Shown: positions 52,422-62,134, counted from the stretch's first letter. The stretch: 64,000 bases of DNA from UBA2705 sp963977105 (GCA_963977105.1 CAXBNI010000004.1:62001-126000), one strand, 5' to 3'. Made by a program: numbers and translations. The notes: a model not told the origin generated them from the letters alone.

Positions 52422-53377
52422 AGACGGACATCGACATAAGACGCCGCTTTTAGGTCCATAAAATATTGGTCTTGCAGGCGCTCCAAACGGCGCATACCAA
52501 GGCCTTCGAGGATTTGATCTTCGCTAGGAATATCGGCCTCACCAAAGACTTTTTTGTCACGCATGAAGTAGATGTGAAACCCTGTTAAAGAGCGCACTGG
52601 CGGGCTAATCTGCCCAGCTGTTAAATTCGTCAGCGCCGCGTTCATAGCCTCTTGTAACTGCCCTTGCTGAATCCAGCCAATATCTCCACCTTTTTCTGCG
52701 CCTGCTGCACGTGAGAACTGGCGGGCGAGCTGAGGGAAGCTATTCGGGTTTTCGGTTGCTTGACGTTTAATATGCAGCGCTGTCTGCTTTACTTTTTTAT
52801 CTTCTTCCTGCTTTTCAACAGGTAAGTAAATTTCAGAAACTAGAAACTGCGTCTTACCAATTGCAGCTTTCATACGCTCGAGCTCGGCATTAATATCACG
52901 CTCTGTAATATCAATTTGCGGGCGAATTTTACGGCCAATGACTTTTGTCCAAGCTATCTGTGATTTAATTTGGCTTTTCAACGTCGATATTTTTATGCCA
53001 CGTGCCTGAAACATGCCAACGAGCTGATCTGGATCCATCTTATTCTGTGCGGCTAGCGCGCCGATACCTTGTTGGATTTCTTCATCTGTGACTTCAAGTT
53101 CTAAATTCTTGGCTTCTTGTAAACGGATTGTTTCATCAACCAAGACAGAGATCATTTGATCCGCAAGGCGTTTGCGCGTTTCTGGGGTATCTTTAATACC
53201 TGAAGATTCCATCACAAGTTTTAAACGAGCATCAAGCTCATTAAAAGAAATTGCTTCGTCATTAACAACCGCGGCGATGCGCCCGCCTGTTGCGGCTTGC
53301 ACAGCGAAGCTTTGCAGCGTAAGCATTGCAGCAGCAAGCACGAAGAAAGAACAAATTCTTTGACAGATTGTGAGCAT
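52418..53377 (-). CDS. surA: SurA-like periplasmic peptidyl-prolyl isomerase/chaperone
   Basis: The protein has 319 residues with a signal peptide (cleavage near AVQA-A, ~28). The SurA N-terminal chaperone part is present (GRIAAVVNDEAISFNELDARL, DEEIQQGIGALAAQNKMDPD). One parvulin domain follows (VSEIYLPVEKQEED, SFPQLARQFSRAAGAEKGGD, IGWIQQGQL, GFHIYFMRDKKVF). SurA escorts outer-membrane proteins to the Bam machine. The single rather than double parvulin domain is usual in many alphaproteobacteria. It is upstream of ksgA with a 4-bp overlap. The usual upstream lptD is not here. Confidence 0.92.
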   Translation of the reverse strand: MLTICQRICSFFVLAAAMLTLQSFAVQAATGGRIAAVVNDEAISFNELDARLKLVMESSGIKDTPETRKRLADQMISVLVDETIRLQEAKNLELEVTDEEIQQGIGALAAQNKMDPDQLVGMFQARGIKISTLKSQIKSQIAWTKVIGRKIRPQIDITERDINAELERMKAAIGKTQFLVSEIYLPVEKQEEDKKVKQTALHIKRQATENPNSFPQLARQFSRAAGAEKGGDIGWIQQGQLQEAMNAALTNLTAGQISPPVRSLTGFHIYFMRDKKVFGEADIPSEDQILEGLGMRRLERLQDQYFMDLKAASYVDVRL

Positions 53378-53460
53378 ATTTCAGGTACTTCTTTACGTTA
53401 TGGTCAGATACACTTGATTAGCGCAATTTGAGCGCAGGGTCAATACGAGCCCTGTTTATC

Positions 53461-54423
53461 TTAAGCGGCCAGCTGTTCGCTGCATTTTTTTTTATAACTA
53501 TACTGCCCTAAATATTCGGGCAATATACTATCCATTGACCGTGGCGTAATACCGAGCTGCTTAAAGCTCTTCGCTTTGGCAGAAACCACATTGTCTGTTT
53601 TTAAGCTTTCCACTTGATCCATGGTCAATATTGGCTTGGGCAGCAAACCAAGGATGGACGCCTGCATTTTTGCCAATTTCCACGGCAGCGGCACAGCGAT
53701 AAAGTCAATCGCGGCATATTGTTTTAATTTTGCATAGATACCTTTAAAATCAACAACATCAGGGCCGCCAAGTTCAAAAACCTCACCAGCATATTTCTTA
53801 TATTGGGCCGGTGTGGCGGTCGCGGCTTCAATCACCGCGCTAGCAACATCGCTGACGCTGACAGGTTGGAACTTTGTGTTGCCGCCGCCAATTAACGGCA
53901 ATACAGGCAAAACACGGCCTAGGCGGGCAAACATATTAAAAAACTGGTCTTCTGCGCCAAAAACGACACTCGGCCTGAGTATGATAGCCTCAGGGAAGAC
54001 TTTCAGCACTTTTATTTCACCGGCACGCTTACTTTTAGCGTATTTTGATGCGGCCTTATCGCAGGATAAAGCAGAGATATGAACAAGGCGCCTCACGCCC
54101 TGCTTGCTTGCAGCTTTGGCAATTTGCTCAGCCAATGTGGCGTGAATGCTCATGAATTGGCCTTTTTTCTTTTCAAAAAGAATACCAACGCAATTGACGA
54201 CTATATCCGCATTTTTCACAGCAGCTTCCACGTCTTTCTTGCTGCCATCGCATAGAAAAGGCACGACCTGACCGACATTGCCATACGGCTTAAGAAAAAA
54301 AGCTTTATTTGGCGTTCTACTTGCTGCGCGTATTATATAGCCGCGCTGTGCAAGTTCTTGCGCCACATAACGACCGATAAATCCAGTCGCCCCAAAAATT
54401 GTCGCTATTTTTTGCTGTGTCAT
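53461..54423 (-). CDS. NDUFA9-like NAD(P)-binding epimerase-family protein
   Basis: The protein has 320 residues. An atypical short-chain (NmrA/epimerase-like) Rossmann fold starts with IATIFGATGFIGRYVAQELA (GxxGxxG), then DIVVNCVGILFEKKKGQF and LVHISALSCDKAASKYAKSK. The Y-x-x-x-K pair (YAKSK) is present. Residues ILRPSVVFGAEDQFFNMFA and the ELGGPDVVDFKGIYAKL segment match the NDUFA9 relatives linked to respiratory complex I in mitochondria; alphaproteobacterial homologues are named after them, but an assembly or quinone-related role in bacteria is not proven. It stands 34 bp from the uvrD-like gene's stop. Confidence 0.9.
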   Translation of the reverse strand: MTQQKIATIFGATGFIGRYVAQELAQRGYIIRAASRTPNKAFFLKPYGNVGQVVPFLCDGSKKDVEAAVKNADIVVNCVGILFEKKKGQFMSIHATLAEQIAKAASKQGVRRLVHISALSCDKAASKYAKSKRAGEIKVLKVFPEAIILRPSVVFGAEDQFFNMFARLGRVLPVLPLIGGGNTKFQPVSVSDVASAVIEAATATPAQYKKYAGEVFELGGPDVVDFKGIYAKLKQYAAIDFIAVPLPWKLAKMQASILGLLPKPILTMDQVESLKTDNVVSAKAKSFKQLGITPRSMDSILPEYLGQYSYKKKCSEQLAA

Positions 54424-54456
54424 TTTGTCATCTTCTTATTATTTTACGTTATATTA

Positions 54457-56727
54457 TTATGCAAGGACTTCAATAAAACTCGCCATGACGCGTTTGGTTT
54501 GTCCATCGTCAAAGAGTATATCAAGTTTTTGGCCATCAATATATATGATTTCGCCCTCGCCAAAGCTGCGGTGGACAACACGCTGGCCGCGCTGATATGT
54601 CGGCAGGCTTGCACGGCGTGCGGCAGCGGTTCCAGCGGGCGTTACTGGCGCATTAACGGCGCTTCGGCGGCGCGCATAGATGTTGCCAGCATAACTGCCA
54701 CCTGAAGATGCGCCCGCGGAAGAGCCGCTATGCCCAGAGCTATCCCAGTGTGAGGAGCGCTGACGCCCCCCGCCCATGCCCATGTCAGATTCATTGACGA
54801 CGCTTGCATCAGGCAATTCACTGACAAAGCGTGACGGGATCGCGTTGACCCAGCTGCCATACATTTGACGGTTTGCGACGTAGGATATATACGCTTTTTT
54901 ACGGGCGCGCGTGATGCCAACATAAGCAAGGCGGCGCTCTTCCTCTAAGCCTTTTAACCCTGTTTCATCCATGGAGCGCTGCGAGGGAAACAAACCCTCT
55001 TCCCAGCCAGGTAAAAAAACATTGTCATACTCAAGCCCTTTGGCGCCGTGTAGGGTGATTAAGGTCACCGCATCATTGGCGCTGCCTTTGGCGCGGTTTT
55101 CTAAGACAAGCGCGACATGCTCCAAGAACTCCTGCAGCGCTTCATATTCTTCCATGCCTGCCACCATTTCCTTGAGGTTCTCAAGACGGCCTTCTGCTTC
55201 AGGGGCTTTGTCGGCTTTGAGCATGGCGTTATAGCCGGACTCTTCTAAGATCAATGCGCAAAGCTCATTATGAGGCATCACAGGAATCTGTTCGCGCCAT
55301 GATATGAACTTATTAATCAACTCTTGCAGCGTTGTTCTTACCTTCGGCCGCAGCTCGTCACTTTGGCATAAATCTGTAATCGATTGAAATAAGCTGATCC
55401 CCGCGCCGCGTGCATGGGCATAAAGGAGCTCAACAGTTGCTTTACCAATGCCGCGTTTGGGTACGTTAATAATGCGTTCCAAAGCCAAGTCATCATTCGG
55501 TTGCGTCGTTACGCGCAAATATGCCAGCGCATCACGAATTTCAGCACGTTCATAAAAACGTGGTCCGCCAATGACGCGGTAATTAATACCAAGCGCAATC
55601 AGGCGTTCTTCAAAGTTACGCATCTGAAATCCCGCGCGCACCAAAACGGCGATCTGGTTTAAATCTTGCCCTTGGCGCTGTAAATCTTCTATTTTTTCAC
55701 CGATCCAGCGCGCTTCTGCGTCACCATCCCACAGACCGCGAGTAATCAGTTTTTCACCATCACCGCCATCGCTCCAAAGCGTTTTGCCTAGGCGGTTTTC
55801 ATTATTATTAATTACGGCAGATGCCGCGGCCAATATATGGCCTGTCGAGCGGTAATTTTGCTCTAAGCGGACGGTTTTTGAATCAGGAAAGTCTTTGCCA
55901 AATTTTAAAATATTACCAACTTCGGCGCCGCGCCAGCCGTAAATGGACTGGTCATCATCACCAACGCAGCAGACATTCGCCCCGCCTTGCGCCAATAAGC
56001 GCAACCATAAATATTGCGCAATATTAGTATCTTGATATTCATCGACCATGATATAGCGGAACTGACGGTGGAATTCCGACAGCACATCGTTATTCGCCGC
56101 GTCTTTGAAAATTGCAATCATGTGCAAGATCAAATCGCCAAAATCACAGGCGTTGATTTCTTTAAGGCGCTGCTGATAGCTGCGGTAAATACCAATCAAG
56201 CGCCCATCAGCAAACTCACCGCCCTCAGATGGCGGAACTTGCTCAGGGCTAAGGGCTTGGTCTTTCCAGCGCCCGATAATCGCACTTGCCACTTTTGGTG
56301 TCCATTTTTTTACATCAATGCCCTTATCAACCATTAAATGCTTTAACAGACGAATTTGATCATCCATATCAATAATCGAAAAATTACTGGATAACCCGAC
56401 TAAATCGGCATAGCGGCGCAGCATACGTGCATTTAAGGCATGGAATGTGCCTAGCCACCAACCATCAACAGGAATACCGCCAAGCATGCTTGATACGCGT
56501 TCTCTCATTTCTTGGGCGGCTTTATTTGTAAAGGTCACAGCCAGTATCTCACCCGGAAAGGCTGATCCGCTATGGAGAATATGCGCAAGGCGCGTTGTTA
56601 GCACGCGGGTCTTGCCCGTGCCTGCGCCCGCGAGCACCAAAAGGGAACGGTTTATTTCCTCTACCGCTTCGCGCTGTACAGGATTTAATTCATCAATAAA
56701 AGAGCTGTTTTGTGTTTGTGCTTGCAT
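54457..56727 (-). CDS. uvrD: UvrD/PcrA-type SF1 DNA helicase
   Basis: From the ATG at 56727 (the 12-residue longer start lacks support) it has 756 residues. Helicase motifs: LNPVQREAVEEI (Q), LAGAGTGKTRVLTTRLAHIL (I), TFTNKAAQEMRERV (Ia), VDEYQDTNIAQYLWLRLLA (II), VGDDDQSIYGWRGAEVGNIL (III), LEQNYRS (IV), VTLITLHGAKGLEYDNVFLP (V) and EERRLAYVGITRARKKAYI (VI). It is a 3'-5' helicase in excision and mismatch repair and in restart. The C-terminal tail is Gly/Ser-rich then ends in a Tudor-like barrel (HRSFGEGEIIYIDGQKLDIL), as in PcrA. The choice between UvrD and PcrA names is a convention. Confidence 0.95.
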   Translation of the reverse strand: MQAQTQNSSFIDELNPVQREAVEEINRSLLVLAGAGTGKTRVLTTRLAHILHSGSAFPGEILAVTFTNKAAQEMRERVSSMLGGIPVDGWWLGTFHALNARMLRRYADLVGLSSNFSIIDMDDQIRLLKHLMVDKGIDVKKWTPKVASAIIGRWKDQALSPEQVPPSEGGEFADGRLIGIYRSYQQRLKEINACDFGDLILHMIAIFKDAANNDVLSEFHRQFRYIMVDEYQDTNIAQYLWLRLLAQGGANVCCVGDDDQSIYGWRGAEVGNILKFGKDFPDSKTVRLEQNYRSTGHILAAASAVINNNENRLGKTLWSDGGDGEKLITRGLWDGDAEARWIGEKIEDLQRQGQDLNQIAVLVRAGFQMRNFEERLIALGINYRVIGGPRFYERAEIRDALAYLRVTTQPNDDLALERIINVPKRGIGKATVELLYAHARGAGISLFQSITDLCQSDELRPKVRTTLQELINKFISWREQIPVMPHNELCALILEESGYNAMLKADKAPEAEGRLENLKEMVAGMEEYEALQEFLEHVALVLENRAKGSANDAVTLITLHGAKGLEYDNVFLPGWEEGLFPSQRSMDETGLKGLEEERRLAYVGITRARKKAYISYVANRQMYGSWVNAIPSRFVSELPDASVVNESDMGMGGGRQRSSHWDSSGHSGSSAGASSGGSYAGNIYARRRSAVNAPVTPAGTAAARRASLPTYQRGQRVVHRSFGEGEIIYIDGQKLDILFDDGQTKRVMASFIEVLA

Positions 56728-56818
56728 AGATCCAGAAATATCGCGTTTTGCTGCGCATGACAAGTCTTGGCATGCGTCAAGAGCAAGTCTGCACAGATAT
56801 AATTAATGAATCTCGATC

Positions 56819-57844
56819 CTAATCGATTTTATCAGGGATGCCTTGCTGCTGAAATTCTTCGGTAAAGACAATATTGAAACAGTAATCGCTAAAGGTCACT
56901 TTATCTTTTGTCACGATATGTTCAATTTCCAAGCCATTGAACTTCAAATCTTCTGGTTGAATGCCTGTGCCGAAGATTAGGAAGTTTGTGTACTCATAGC
57001 TCCACGGCAATGCAAATTGCGGCAGTTTCGTTTTATCAATCTGCGCACCAGTACAATCTATATTAATTGTGTCATGACCCCAGCCTTGTGAAAATATCAT
57101 CAGCTTACGGCCACGACCTAACGCTATCGCGTCATTACCTGAACCACCATCGACAATCACATTGCCTTGGGTGTGTTTGACAACATCATCACCTGGGCCA
57201 CCAAGGTAGATACGGTCACCTGATAATGGAGTTAATTTAGGATCACAGAAAAACTTATTGCCCAGAGTATCACCAATCATGACGTCAAAATATTCTTGCG
57301 CAGGGCAGTTTTCGTCGACACACTCGTATTTGGGGTGGCCATTTTCATCTTTAGTTAAGCTGTAACGCGTTGTCACTTTATCACCAGATGAACCCTTGAC
57401 CTCATCACACATGACGCGGCCTTGGGTTAAATTTAAATGTGATATATTTAATGGGTTAAAGCTTAACGCTTCAAAAAAGTGGTTATCTTGTTCATAGCCA
57501 GCCTGTTTTACATCAACAAAAAATGTCGGGAGCCTGCCTTGCGCCATCAGGCGCACCATCAAAGCCACGGTTTCTTGTGCTTGACGAGGCAGATCACGTT
57601 TGTAAGCGCCGTATTTTTCAAAAGCTTCAGTTACAATTGCGCGTGCTTTTTCCATGTCAGGTACAGCATCCGCAGCGCTAGCGTCAACAGCAGCGCTATC
57701 TTGCGGCACAAGATCATCAACATTCTGTTCGGGGAGTGCTTGTATTTTTGTACCTGTCGATGGTTCGTAACTTTTTATATTAAAATAAAAATAGCCAGAA
57801 CCGACGAGTACTGCAGCAATAAGGATGATGGCGAGAGTGCGCAT
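56819..57844 (-). CDS. Membrane-anchored protein with RTX-like calcium motif
   Basis: The protein has 341 residues. An N-terminal helix (LAIILIAAVLVGSGYFYFNI, ~4-23) anchors or exports it. A globular middle (~70-210) has several Cys (VMCDEVKGSSGDKV, YECVDENCPAQEYFDV). A Gly/Asp-rich stretch follows, GGPGDDVVKHTQGN and GGSGNDAIALGRGRKLMIF, which is one-to-two hemolysin-type calcium-binding nonapeptides (G-G-x-G-x-D). The C-terminus is mixed strand (IEHIVTKDKVTFSDYCFNIV). RTX repeats normally come in longer arrays with an export signal, so this is an unusual cell-anchored use. Function unknown. It lies next to uvrD but is probably separate. Confidence 0.75.
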   Translation of the reverse strand: MRTLAIILIAAVLVGSGYFYFNIKSYEPSTGTKIQALPEQNVDDLVPQDSAAVDASAADAVPDMEKARAIVTEAFEKYGAYKRDLPRQAQETVALMVRLMAQGRLPTFFVDVKQAGYEQDNHFFEALSFNPLNISHLNLTQGRVMCDEVKGSSGDKVTTRYSLTKDENGHPKYECVDENCPAQEYFDVMIGDTLGNKFFCDPKLTPLSGDRIYLGGPGDDVVKHTQGNVIVDGGSGNDAIALGRGRKLMIFSQGWGHDTINIDCTGAQIDKTKLPQFALPWSYEYTNFLIFGTGIQPEDLKFNGLEIEHIVTKDKVTFSDYCFNIVFTEEFQQQGIPDKID

Positions 57845-57958
57845 AATATAAACCTATGATCACGTATTATTACAAAAACAGCCCAGAGACGAACCTATCA
57901 AAAAGAAGTATAGCCGACAGATATAAGCCTGTCACGCCTTTCTGTATTCTAACAAAAA

Positions 57959-58984
57959 TTATTCAGCAATGACGACTTTATTACGCCCTGTTTCTTTCGC
58001 TTTATACAAGGCCTTATCGGCGCGACCAATAATAGATTCTACGCTTTCTGCGGCTTCATATTGTGCGACACCAACCGACATTGTAATGCGGCCGAGCTTA
58101 TCCCCAGAATTGCGATTGATGACTTCTTTTTTTGCGACAGCTTCACGCAAAGCGTTACCAACAATTTCGCCCGCGACTGAATTTGATTCAGGCAGAATAA
58201 TTGCAAATTCCTCGCCGCCATAACGCGCGGCAAAATCTTTACCTTTAATGCCGTCGGTCAGTGTCTTCGCGACAAGGCGCAAGACCTGATCGCCAACTTG
58301 GTGACCATATGTGTCATTAAAGCTTTTGAAATGATCAATATCGATCATCAACAAGGTAAAAATCTGTCCTTCTTCTTCGCTACGGCGTCGAATATAGTCT
58401 ATTTTATCGTCAAATGCTTTACGATTAGAAATAGCCGTTAGACCGTCTGTCATCGCCTCTTTACGAATAGATTCAAGATCACGCTGTAGTATTTCCATCT
58501 CACTGGAAGACTCATCAAGCTCATTTTCAAGCAGTTTATTTTGTTCAATCATGCGCTGTGTGTCTCTGGTCACTTCGCTTAAGATCTTTTTCAGCTCATT
58601 GACGTCATTTGTATCCGCAATAGATGAATTTGCGCCACTTAAGCTCTCGCCATATTGCTGCGTAGATTCTTTGGCATCTTTGACCATGCCAGAAACCAGA
58701 CTTAACTTATCAGAGATTTTATCGCCAGCTTGGCGAACAAGGTCATTGTTTTTGACGTCAGACAAGTATTTTTCATGCAAATCAACACATAAATCATACG
58801 TAATGTCAGCGCCTTCTTTGAGAGAGCTATCAATCGCGCTGACGACATCGTCATTTTGACGCGCGTAATAGACATACCACAATTCAAAATTATGTGGTGA
58901 CATCGAGATATTGAGCTTTTTCAGGCGGGCAAGCACCTTCATCGCATATCCATGCGCTACTTCATAATTATCATTATAATCCAC
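57959..58984 (-). CDS. Diguanylate cyclase (GGDEF domain)
   Basis: The protein has 341 residues. N-terminal ~140 residues form a helical domain of the type found in many alphaproteobacterial cyclases (HNFELWYVYYARQNDDVVSA), then a coiled coil, then GGDEF with LMIDIDHFKSFNDTYGHQVG, the active site GGEEF (256-260) and SVGVAQYEAAESVES. It should make c-di-GMP, which controls motility and biofilm. The inhibitory I-site position five residues before GGEEF reads KGKD (247-250) where the classical site is RxxD, so product inhibition may be weak. The sensor domain has no recognised ligand. It stands alone. Confidence 0.9.
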   Translation of the reverse strand: MDYNDNYEVAHGYAMKVLARLKKLNISMSPHNFELWYVYYARQNDDVVSAIDSSLKEGADITYDLCVDLHEKYLSDVKNNDLVRQAGDKISDKLSLVSGMVKDAKESTQQYGESLSGANSSIADTNDVNELKKILSEVTRDTQRMIEQNKLLENELDESSSEMEILQRDLESIRKEAMTDGLTAISNRKAFDDKIDYIRRRSEEEGQIFTLLMIDIDHFKSFNDTYGHQVGDQVLRLVAKTLTDGIKGKDFAARYGGEEFAIILPESNSVAGEIVGNALREAVAKKEVINRNSGDKLGRITMSVGVAQYEAAESVESIIGRADKALYKAKETGRNKVVIAE

Positions 58985-59050
58985 GAGTCATTTACCCATA
59001 ACTGTTACTGTGAAGCCAAATACATACAAATCATACACCTTATCGCTTTA

Positions 59051-59096
59051 ATAAAAAACGAAAAAACGAAACTTATTGCAATAAATATATAAGTTT
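59051..59096 (-). terminator. AT-rich hairpin terminator of the 263-residue gene
   Basis: On the minus strand AAACTTAT pairs with ATAAGTTT across a 12-nt loop, then CGTTTTTTCGTTTTTTATT follows. It lies just after the stop of the gene at 59102. The stem is AT-only and so weaker than usual. Confidence 0.5.
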
Positions 59097-59101
59097 ATTG
59101 A

Positions 59102-59893
59102 TTAACCGAAGCTAGGTGCGGCTGGTGTGGCAGGTGAAGAAGCAACCATCTGTAGGTTTTGTGGTCGATGGATTGCGTGTTGATCATATTGGCGCTGCAT
59201 CGCTAAATAATTCTTATCTTCGTCCATTTTCTGGCTCATTTCAAGAATATCATCCGGCGACTGACCATTTACAATCATGTCTTGATACATTTTATCGTAA
59301 GCAGAGCGGTTTGCGTGAAGCGGCGTTGTATACTCAGCTTCATCGCCATCGGCGCTTGGCATAAAGGCTGGCGCCTGCATACCGCCATCAACAGAACTGT
59401 TTTTTGAAACAGCCGTGAATGATGTCATGCTGCCGCCATCGCTTTTATATGAAGGCTCATCAGATTTAGCATCAGCCTTACTGCCTTTACCAAAATCTTC
59501 TGGCGCAGTAAATGTTGAATTGCTCTGCATTTTTGAACGTAAAGTATTTAATGTTTTCGCTGCCGCAACTGTCGCAACGCCTGCACCCAATAATGGGTTA
59601 ACCGCAGCCGCCAAAGCAACCGTGCCATAAGACAAGCCTTCGCCCATTGCAAAGCCTGAAAGTTCACGCGCTTTTGATGTTTGTGTTTCTGCGCCGTTAT
59701 GCATCGCACGTTGCTGCATTTGGTCTGCGAATTCACGCATTTGCGCCATTTCATTACTTGTCGACTTAGCAACGCTCATGGAACCACTAAGTTCAGCCTG
59801 AAAATTTACATTTCCAGTATCTTTATGCGCAGAAAAAACAGCCCCTGTCGCGGCTTTTAGATCTGGTGCTGATTCAAAGTAATTCTGGCTCAC
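59102..59893 (-). CDS. Unknown protein, 263 residues, hydrophobic centre and disordered flanks
   Basis: I do not recognise a family. The N-terminus is polar (ESAPDLKAATGAVFSAHKDT) and then Gln/Met-rich helix (EMAQMREFADQMQQRAMHNG). A hydrophobic stretch (~85-115, SYGTVALAAAVNPLLGAGVA, TVAAAKTL) could dip into a membrane. The rest (120-263) is Ser/Ala/Gln-rich and low-complexity (SKADAKSDEPSYKSDGGSMT, QMVASSPATPAAPSFG). Such layout is seen in secretion-system effectors and in bacterial scaffold proteins; there is no direct evidence for either. The start has a purine-rich site upstream. It stands alone. Confidence 0.65.
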   Translation of the reverse strand: MSQNYFESAPDLKAATGAVFSAHKDTGNVNFQAELSGSMSVAKSTSNEMAQMREFADQMQQRAMHNGAETQTSKARELSGFAMGEGLSYGTVALAAAVNPLLGAGVATVAAAKTLNTLRSKMQSNSTFTAPEDFGKGSKADAKSDEPSYKSDGGSMTSFTAVSKNSSVDGGMQAPAFMPSADGDEAEYTTPLHANRSAYDKMYQDMIVNGQSPDDILEMSQKMDEDKNYLAMQRQYDQHAIHRPQNLQMVASSPATPAAPSFG

Positions 59894-60060
59894 GTCTATC
59901 TCCTAAATTCTCATCTTATGGATCGCTCTTGATCCGTAATCGTTAATACATCCTATGCCATAAATATTAACAATATATGAAAACTAACACATATATACAT
60001 AAAAATTATATTCCATATATAGAGCAAATGCAAACTTTTACCGATAATCCCGATTAAAAA

Positions 60061-61608
60061 TCACGAACCATAGCTTGTACGAAAGTTCACAGCCTCCGCA
60101 ACTGCTTGTTTTGATAGCGTAAAACTCTCATTACCTGCTAAGTCGTCAATTGTGCGCGCGACACGCAAAACACGGTAATAGCCACGTGCAGACATTTTTG
60201 TTTTCTCAGCGAACTGGCTAATCATTTTCTGCGTTGGCGCGTCTAACAGGCATATTGTTTCGATATGCTCCGTTTTAAGGCGACTGTTTAACGGTGCGTC
60301 TCCCTGACACAGATGTGTGCGCCCACTTTGCATTGTGCGCGCCGCAATAACGCGCTGGCGTATATCATGTGATGATTCTGCCTTACGCGCCGAGGTAATA
60401 TCCGCTAATGACACTGCAGGTACATCAATCCGTATATCTATACGGTCTAAAAACGGCCCTGATATTTTGCTTTGATAGTCCTGGCCACAGCGTGGTACGC
60501 GGGCGCATTCACGCTCGGCATCACCCATATAACCACAGCGACACGGGTTCATGGCGGCTATTAATTGAAACTCCGCAGGGAACGTCGCATGCGCATTTGC
60601 GCGGGCAACCAAAGTCTGTCCCGTTTCCAAAGGCTGACGCAAAGCCTCTAACACAGGGCGCTGAAATTCGGGCAGCTCATCCAAAAATAAAACACCATGA
60701 TGGGCGAGAGAAATTTCCCCAGGGCGGACTTTTTGACCGCCACCAACCAGTGCTGGCTGCGATGCAGAATGATGCGGGTCGCGGTAAGGCCGCGTGCGCA
60801 TAATGCCGCCCGCTGGCAGTGTCCCAACCAAAGAATGCACCATTGAGACTTCTAAGGATTCCCTTGGTGTCAAATCAGGGAGTATGCCGGGCAGAGCTGC
60901 AGCCATCATTGATTTTCCGGACCCTGGCGGCCCAACCATTAACAGGTTATGCCCCCCTGCTGCGGCAATTTCTAAGGCACGTTTGGCGTTTTCCTGCCCT
61001 TTAATCTGCGCCATATCTGTCAGGCCACTGCGGTGACGGGCATTTTCATCTTCGTTCGCATCAACAATGCGTTCATCACTTTGAAAGTCAGCAATTAGCT
61101 GCGTGCCTTTGAAATGGTTAATAAATTGCAATAATGTTTCGGCGGCAATAATTTCAATCTCCCCCGCCCAGCGCGCCTCTTGCGCAGACATTTGCGGGCA
61201 AATTAAACCTAAATCTTGGCCACCGACATGCATTGCCGCGGGCAGCACGCCCGATACGCCGCGCAGCCGTCCATCAAGAGACAGCTCGCCCAGCGCGGCA
61301 AAGCTATGCAAGTCTTCTTTGGGGATAATCTCCATTGCGGCCAGTAAGCCCAGCGCGATCGGCAAATCATAGTGCGAACCTTCTTTGGCGACATCCGCGG
61401 GCGCTAAGTTTACAGTCATGCGTTTGGCTGGCAGTGATAATCCTAGTGCGTGCAGTGCCGCGCGAACGCGTTCTTTACTTTCGGCAACGGCTTTATCAGG
61501 CAACCCAACAATCGTAAAAGCAGGCAGACCAGAAGCGATTTGCACCTGCACATCAATATCACGCACATCCATGCCCTGAAATGCGACGGTTTTAACTTCC
61601 GCTACCAT
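60061..61608 (-). CDS. comM: YifB/ComM-type Mg-chelatase-like AAA+ ATPase
   Basis: From the ATG at 61608, chosen for the AGGGG ribosome site 7 bp upstream (an upstream ATG would add 22 residues), it has 515 residues. N-terminal LonC-like/ChlI part: MVAEVKTVAFQGMDVRDIDV, SGLPAFTIVGLPDKAVAESK, then the AAA+ core with HNLLMVGPPGSGKSMMAAAL (Walker A) and LFLDELPEFQRPVLEALRQP (Walker B, arginine-finger region after). A Cys4-like MNPCRCGYMGDAERECA segment follows. ComM is a hexameric branch-migration helicase that helps integrate DNA in natural transformation. A homologue is widely present even in non-competent species. It is complete. Confidence 0.94.
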   Translation of the reverse strand: MVAEVKTVAFQGMDVRDIDVQVQIASGLPAFTIVGLPDKAVAESKERVRAALHALGLSLPAKRMTVNLAPADVAKEGSHYDLPIALGLLAAMEIIPKEDLHSFAALGELSLDGRLRGVSGVLPAAMHVGGQDLGLICPQMSAQEARWAGEIEIIAAETLLQFINHFKGTQLIADFQSDERIVDANEDENARHRSGLTDMAQIKGQENAKRALEIAAAGGHNLLMVGPPGSGKSMMAAALPGILPDLTPRESLEVSMVHSLVGTLPAGGIMRTRPYRDPHHSASQPALVGGGQKVRPGEISLAHHGVLFLDELPEFQRPVLEALRQPLETGQTLVARANAHATFPAEFQLIAAMNPCRCGYMGDAERECARVPRCGQDYQSKISGPFLDRIDIRIDVPAVSLADITSARKAESSHDIRQRVIAARTMQSGRTHLCQGDAPLNSRLKTEHIETICLLDAPTQKMISQFAEKTKMSARGYYRVLRVARTIDDLAGNESFTLSKQAVAEAVNFRTSYGS

Positions 61609-61784
61609 AATGCCCCTAAACCCTGTTCCTTGTATAAGAGCTTTATCAATAACGAAACCACGCCAAACACTCAACTAAAAAACGTGTCCTGTGGGTGGTA
61701 TTTTTCCCTGTGGTTGTGAGAGCGTATGATTCGTGGCATAATTTGCACATAAAAAGACCCAACCCTATGAACACGGAGACCAAA

Positions 61785-62075
61785 ATGAGCACCAATCCAA
61801 GCAACAGAACAATCGATGACCTACCAAAGCCACTCGTTGATCATTTCAAACCGCGCCTTACTGATGCCTTTAATACAGTCGCAGAGCAAAGCAAGCGCAT
61901 TGAACAAGACCCACAACTCGCACAGGACGCTGATTTCTTAACACAGATCAGCGACACGATAGAAGACATCCAAACTCTCGCACAAGAATTTATGCTTGCC
62001 AGCGGCGGTGACGAAGAGGGCTTTATGATACTGGTCGAAGAGGCCACACAAGGCCTGTTTCCACCACAGCCATAA
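61785..62075 (+). CDS. Small unknown protein, 96 residues
   Basis: From the ATG at 61785 (CGGAG 7 bp upstream; an in-frame ATG 18 bp earlier is an alternative) it encodes MSTNPSNRTIDDLPKPLVDH, then a helical acidic body (RIEQDPQLAQDADFLTQISD, TIEDIQTLAQEFMLASGGDE). No signal or membrane segment. Acidic, likely helical bundle. It has its own terminator and is divergent from yifB with 176 bp between. No family recognised. Confidence 0.75.
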   Translation: MSTNPSNRTIDDLPKPLVDHFKPRLTDAFNTVAEQSKRIEQDPQLAQDADFLTQISDTIEDIQTLAQEFMLASGGDEEGFMILVEEATQGLFPPQP

Positions 62076-62102
62076 TCTTCCTATATATAAAGTATGATTT
62101 AT

Positions 62103-62134
62103 AGCACGCCTTGATTATATAAGGCGTGCTTTTT
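62103..62134 (+). terminator. Rho-independent terminator
   Basis: Perfect 10-bp stem AGCACGCCTT / AAGGCGTGCT, 8-nt loop, TTTTATT tail, 28 bp after the small gene's stop. Confidence 0.92.
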
